Below, piece by piece: positions 5,117 through 8,039 of a DNA stretch of 8,039 bases (positions are counted from its first letter, which is position 1; each line of letters starts with the position of its first letter). A model generated the notes under the pieces. That model was not told the origin of the DNA, ran no database searches, and saw nothing but the letters and a program-made list of their open reading frames with translations. The stretch is from Zavarzinia sp. (GTDB lineage: Bacteria > Pseudomonadota > Alphaproteobacteria > Zavarziniales > Zavarziniaceae). The stretch is taken from assembly GCA_028694545.1 (NCBI GenBank), contig JAQVKV010000067.1, positions 1 to 8,039 of the forward strand. Direction: 5' to 3'. Both the position numbers and the translations under genes were made by a program.

Positions 5117-7922
5117 GGCCGGCACCGGCCAGGGCGCCGAACACCTCTATCTCGTCGACGGCTCGGGCTACATCTTCCGGGCCTACCACGCGCTGCCGCC
5201 GCTGACCCGGGCGGACGGCACGCCGGTGAACGCCGTCCTCGGCTTTTCCAACATCCTGGCGCGCTTCCTCGCCGACCTCGACGACGGCGACCGCCCGACC
5301 CATCTCGCCGTCGTCTTCGATGCCGGGCGGACGACCTTCCGCAACGAGATCTATCCCGAATACAAGGCGCACCGCCCGCCGGCGCCCGAGGATCTGGTGC
5401 CCCAGTTCGCCCTGATCCGCGAGGCGACCAAAGCTTTCAACGTGACCGCCCTGGAACTCGAGGGCTTCGAGGCGGACGACATCATCGCGACGCTGGCGGC
5501 GGAATCGCGCCGGCGTGGTGCCCGCTGCACCATCGTCTCTTCGGACAAGGATCTGATGCAGCTCGTCGGCGGCCCGGTCGACATGATGGACCCGGTGAAG
5601 ATCCGCCACATCGGCCCCGATCAGGTCTTGGAGAAATTCGGTGTACCGCCCGAGAAGGTTGTCGACGTCCAGGCCCTGATGGGCGATTCGGTGGACAATG
5701 TCCCGGGCGTCCCCGGCATCGGCCAGAAGACGGCGGCCGAACTCATCAATACCTACGGCGATCTCGACACGCTGCTCGCGCGGGCGGGGGAGATCAAGCA
5801 GCCCAAGCGCCGCGAGAACTTGCAAACCCACGCCGATCTTGCCCGCATCAGTCGCACGCTCGTCCGGCTGCGCGAGGACGTGCCGCTCGAGACCGGCTTC
5901 GACGATCTCGCCGTCCGCCCGCTGGATGGCGCGCTGCTGCTGCCCTTCCTCGAACAGAATGATTTCCGCAGCCTGAAGAACAAGCTGGGCGGCCGTCTCA
6001 CCGCCTCGCTGACCGGCGCCGCCAACCGCGCCGCCGATGCCCTGGCCCCGCCGCCGCCGGCCCCGGTGGCCGATACGCCGACCGACACCCATTATGAGAC
6101 CGTGGGCGACGAGAAGGCCCTGCGGGCCTGGATCGACCGGGCCTTCGCCGCCGGCATCGTCGCCTTCGATACGGAAACCACCTCGCTCGACGCCATGCAG
6201 GCGGAACTGGTCGGCTTCTCGCTGGCGGTCGAACCCGGGCGCGCCGCCTATGTGCCGCTGGCGCATCGGGCGCGCGGCGGCCTTGCCCTCGACGGCGCCG
6301 TGCCGGACCAGATCCCGCTCGCCCGCGCGCTCGACATGCTGAAGCCGCTGCTGGCGGCGGACGACGTGCTGAAGGTCGGCCAGAACCTGAAATACGACAT
6401 GCTGGTGCTGCGCAAATATGGCATCGCCATCGCGCCGATCGACGACACCATGCTGATCTCCTATGCGCTCGAAGGCGGCGCGCACGGCCATGGCATGGAC
6501 GAACTGGCGCGCCTGCATCTCGATCACGAGACGGTGAAATATGATGCCGTGACGGGCACGGGCAAGGACCGCATCGGTTTCGACGAAGTGGCGATCCCGG
6601 ACGCCACCCGTTACGCGGCGGAAGACGCCGACGTCACCCTGCGCCTCTACCAGGCCCTGAAACCCCGCCTGTTCCGCGAGCGCGTGGCGACGGTCTATGA
6701 AACCCTGGAACGGCCCCTGCCCCAGGTCCTGATCGAGATGGAGGCGGCCGGCGTCCTCGTCGACCGCGCCGAACTCGCGCGTCTCTCCGCCGATTTCGCC
6801 GCCCGCATGGCCGAGATGGAGGGCGAGGCCCATGTGCTGGCGGGCCATGGCTTCAACCTCGGCAGCCCGAAGCAATTGGGCGAGATCCTGTTCGACGAGA
6901 TGAGCCTGCCCGGGGGCAAGCGCATGAAGACCGGCGCCTGGGGCACCGGCGCCGACGTGCTCGAAGACCTCGCGGCGCAAGGCCACGCCCTGCCGCAGAA
7001 GATTCTCGACTGGCGCCAGCTCGCCAAGCTGAAGTCGACTTACACGGATGCCCTGCAGGCCCAGATCAACCCGAAGACCGGGCGGGTCCACACGTCCTAC
7101 GCGCTCGCCTCGACCTCGACCGGGCGGCTGTCGTCGACCGACCCCAACCTGCAGAACATCCCGGTCCGGACCGAGGAAGGGCGGAAGATCCGCCGCGCCT
7201 TCGTCGCCGCGCCGGGCCATGTCCTGATGTCGGCGGACTACAGCCAGATCGAGCTGCGCCTGCTCGCCCATATCGCCGAGATCGACACGCTGAAGTCCGC
7301 CTTCGCCAAAGGCCTGGACATTCACGCCATGACCGCGTCGGAGGTCTTCGGCCTGCCGGTCGAGGGCATGGACCCGATGGTGCGGCGCCGGGCGAAGGCG
7401 ATCAATTTCGGCATCATCTACGGCATTTCGGCCTTCGGCCTCGCCAACCAGCTCGGCATCCCGCAGGGCGAGGCCAGCGCCTACATCAAGCGCTATTTCG
7501 AGCGTTTCCCCGGCATCCGCGCCTATATGGACGCGACCAAGGAACTCGCCCACAAGCAGGGCTTCGTCACCACCGTCTTCGGGCGGAAGTGCCATGTGCC
7601 GGGCATCAACGACAAGAGCGCGGCGCGCCGCGCCTTCATGGAACGCGCCGCGATCAACGCGCCGATCCAGGGCTCCGCCGCCGACATCATGCGCCGCGCC
7701 ATGATCCGCATGCCCGCCGCCCTCGAAGCCGCGGGCTTGAGTGCCAGGATGCTGCTCCAGGTCCACGACGAATTGATCTTCGAGGTGCCGGACGCCGAAG
7801 TGGAGCGTCTGCGCCCCGTCGTGATCGACGTCATGTCGAAGGCGGCCCTGCCCGCCATCGACATTTCCGTGCCCCTGGTGGTCGAGGCCGGCACCGGCCA
7901 CAGCTGGGCCGAGGCGCACTGA
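5106..7922 (+). CDS. polA: DNA polymerase I
   Basis: The product has 938 residues, close to E. coli PolA (928), and acts in Okazaki-fragment processing and excision repair. The 5' nuclease domain (about 15-300) shows LYLVDGSGYIFRAYHAL, EADDII (E122, D124, D125), SSDKDLMQL and GDSVDNVPGVPGIG. The 3'-5' proofreading domain (about 335-525) is intact, with FDTET (D355, E357), QNLKYD and YAAEDAD. The polymerase domain shows STGRLSS, NLQNIPVR, motif A DYSQIELR (D711), the O-helix RRRAKAINFGIIYG (R760, K764, F768, Y772) and motif C QVHDEL (D888). The F at the F762-equivalent position is the usual PolA residue. The ATG at 5106 lies inside the end of the zinc-finger gene. A GTG at 5088 would add six residues; neither start has a good Shine-Dalgarno sequence, so coupling to the upstream gene is likely. 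No regulation is visible beyond the shared promoter. Confidence 0.98.
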   Translation: MPTEAGTGQGAEHLYLVDGSGYIFRAYHALPPLTRADGTPVNAVLGFSNILARFLADLDDGDRPTHLAVVFDAGRTTFRNEIYPEYKAHRPPAPEDLVPQFALIREATKAFNVTALELEGFEADDIIATLAAESRRRGARCTIVSSDKDLMQLVGGPVDMMDPVKIRHIGPDQVLEKFGVPPEKVVDVQALMGDSVDNVPGVPGIGQKTAAELINTYGDLDTLLARAGEIKQPKRRENLQTHADLARISRTLVRLREDVPLETGFDDLAVRPLDGALLLPFLEQNDFRSLKNKLGGRLTASLTGAANRAADALAPPPPAPVADTPTDTHYETVGDEKALRAWIDRAFAAGIVAFDTETTSLDAMQAELVGFSLAVEPGRAAYVPLAHRARGGLALDGAVPDQIPLARALDMLKPLLAADDVLKVGQNLKYDMLVLRKYGIAIAPIDDTMLISYALEGGAHGHGMDELARLHLDHETVKYDAVTGTGKDRIGFDEVAIPDATRYAAEDADVTLRLYQALKPRLFRERVATVYETLERPLPQVLIEMEAAGVLVDRAELARLSADFAARMAEMEGEAHVLAGHGFNLGSPKQLGEILFDEMSLPGGKRMKTGAWGTGADVLEDLAAQGHALPQKILDWRQLAKLKSTYTDALQAQINPKTGRVHTSYALASTSTGRLSSTDPNLQNIPVRTEEGRKIRRAFVAAPGHVLMSADYSQIELRLLAHIAEIDTLKSAFAKGLDIHAMTASEVFGLPVEGMDPMVRRRAKAINFGIIYGISAFGLANQLGIPQGEASAYIKRYFERFPGIRAYMDATKELAHKQGFVTTVFGRKCHVPGINDKSAARRAFMERAAINAPIQGSAADIMRRAMIRMPAALEAAGLSARMLLQVHDELIFEVPDAEVERLRPVVIDVMSKAALPAIDISVPLVVEAGTGHSWAEAH

Positions 7923-7930
7923 CACTTGCT

Positions 7931-8011
7931 CGTCGTCCCGGCGGAAGCCGGGACCTTGTCCCGAAAGAGGCGCCCCCTCGTCACGAGATCCCGGCCTGCG
8001 CCGGGATGACG
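7931..8011. repeat. Inverted pair of CCCGGC...GCCGGG palindromic intergenic repeats
   Basis: Unit 1 (about 7931-7955) contains CCCGGC-GGAA-GCCGGG (7937-7952). Unit 2 (about 7986-8011) contains CCCGGC-CTGC-GCCGGG (7990-8005) and is a near-exact inverted copy, sharing the CGTC(G/A)TCCCGGCG...GCCGGGA frame. Each unit makes a 6-bp GC hairpin with a 4-nt loop. Palindromes of this type (cgtcatcccggcgaaagccgggatc) are very common between genes in alphaproteobacteria. Being 9 nt after the polA stop, the pair may also act as a 3'-end structure. There is no T-run. Confidence 0.7.
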
Positions 8012-8039
8012 ATCATGGCGGGGACGATGACCTGAAAAG

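Noticed and set aside
4887..7925. A 1012-codon open frame on the minus strand opposite polA
   Set aside because: Its Gly/Arg/His/Asp-rich composition is that expected from the antisense of high-GC coding sequence. It matches no family motif, while the plus strand carries every PolA motif.
7589..8035. Open frame across the end of polA and the downstream repeats
   Set aside because: An out-of-frame, Arg/Pro-rich shadow of polA that runs into palindromic repeats; no protein motif.

Overview
The window comes from a GC-rich bacterium, most likely an alphaproteobacterium of the Rhodospirillales type. This rests on the style of the PolA protein, a CHCC zinc-finger gene placed directly before polA, and the codon and GC character. 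The species cannot be named from the sequence alone. The window joins a capsule / surface-polysaccharide locus on the left to housekeeping genes on the right, with a tRNA-Arg gene and about 1.2 kb of gene-poor, decayed DNA between them.

Left part (1-3558). The 3' end of a KpsE/CtrB-type capsule-export inner-membrane protein runs rightward. It converges on a tightly packed leftward operon of three genes: a two-domain DRE-TIM aldolase-like protein (3558 to 1963), a HAD phosphatase (1961 to 1236) and a KdsB-type CMP-sugar synthetase (1239 to 505). The genes are separated by 1 nt and then overlap by 4 nt. A strong hairpin (491-535) sits where the two transcription units converge. The order aldolase, phosphatase, cytidylyltransferase matches the logic of the Kdo and sialic-acid pathways (C-C bond formation, dephosphorylation, CMP activation), but the first enzyme is of a different family from KdsA/NeuB. 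This is the best candidate in the window for an undescribed pathway, perhaps one making a CMP-activated acidic sugar for the capsule.

Middle part (3559-4728). No intact gene is supported. On the minus strand there is a fragment resembling the N-terminus of a phage antirepressor-like DNA-binding protein, followed directly by a frameshifted fragment of the C-terminus of a short-chain dehydrogenase. The stretch also holds a possible operator upstream of the aldolase operon, a possible terminator, and a 12-bp inverted repeat enclosing a second hairpin just 3' of the tRNA. It looks like the worn remains of a mobile or island boundary at the tRNA gene.

Right part (4729-8039). A complete tRNA-Arg(CCG) on the minus strand has its own promoter. 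Diverging from it, a promoter drives a small zinc-finger protein gene that overlaps polA, which encodes a full-length DNA polymerase I with all three activities apparently intact. After polA lies a pair of inverted, hairpin-forming CCCGGC...GCCGGG repeats of the kind scattered through alphaproteobacterial intergenic regions.
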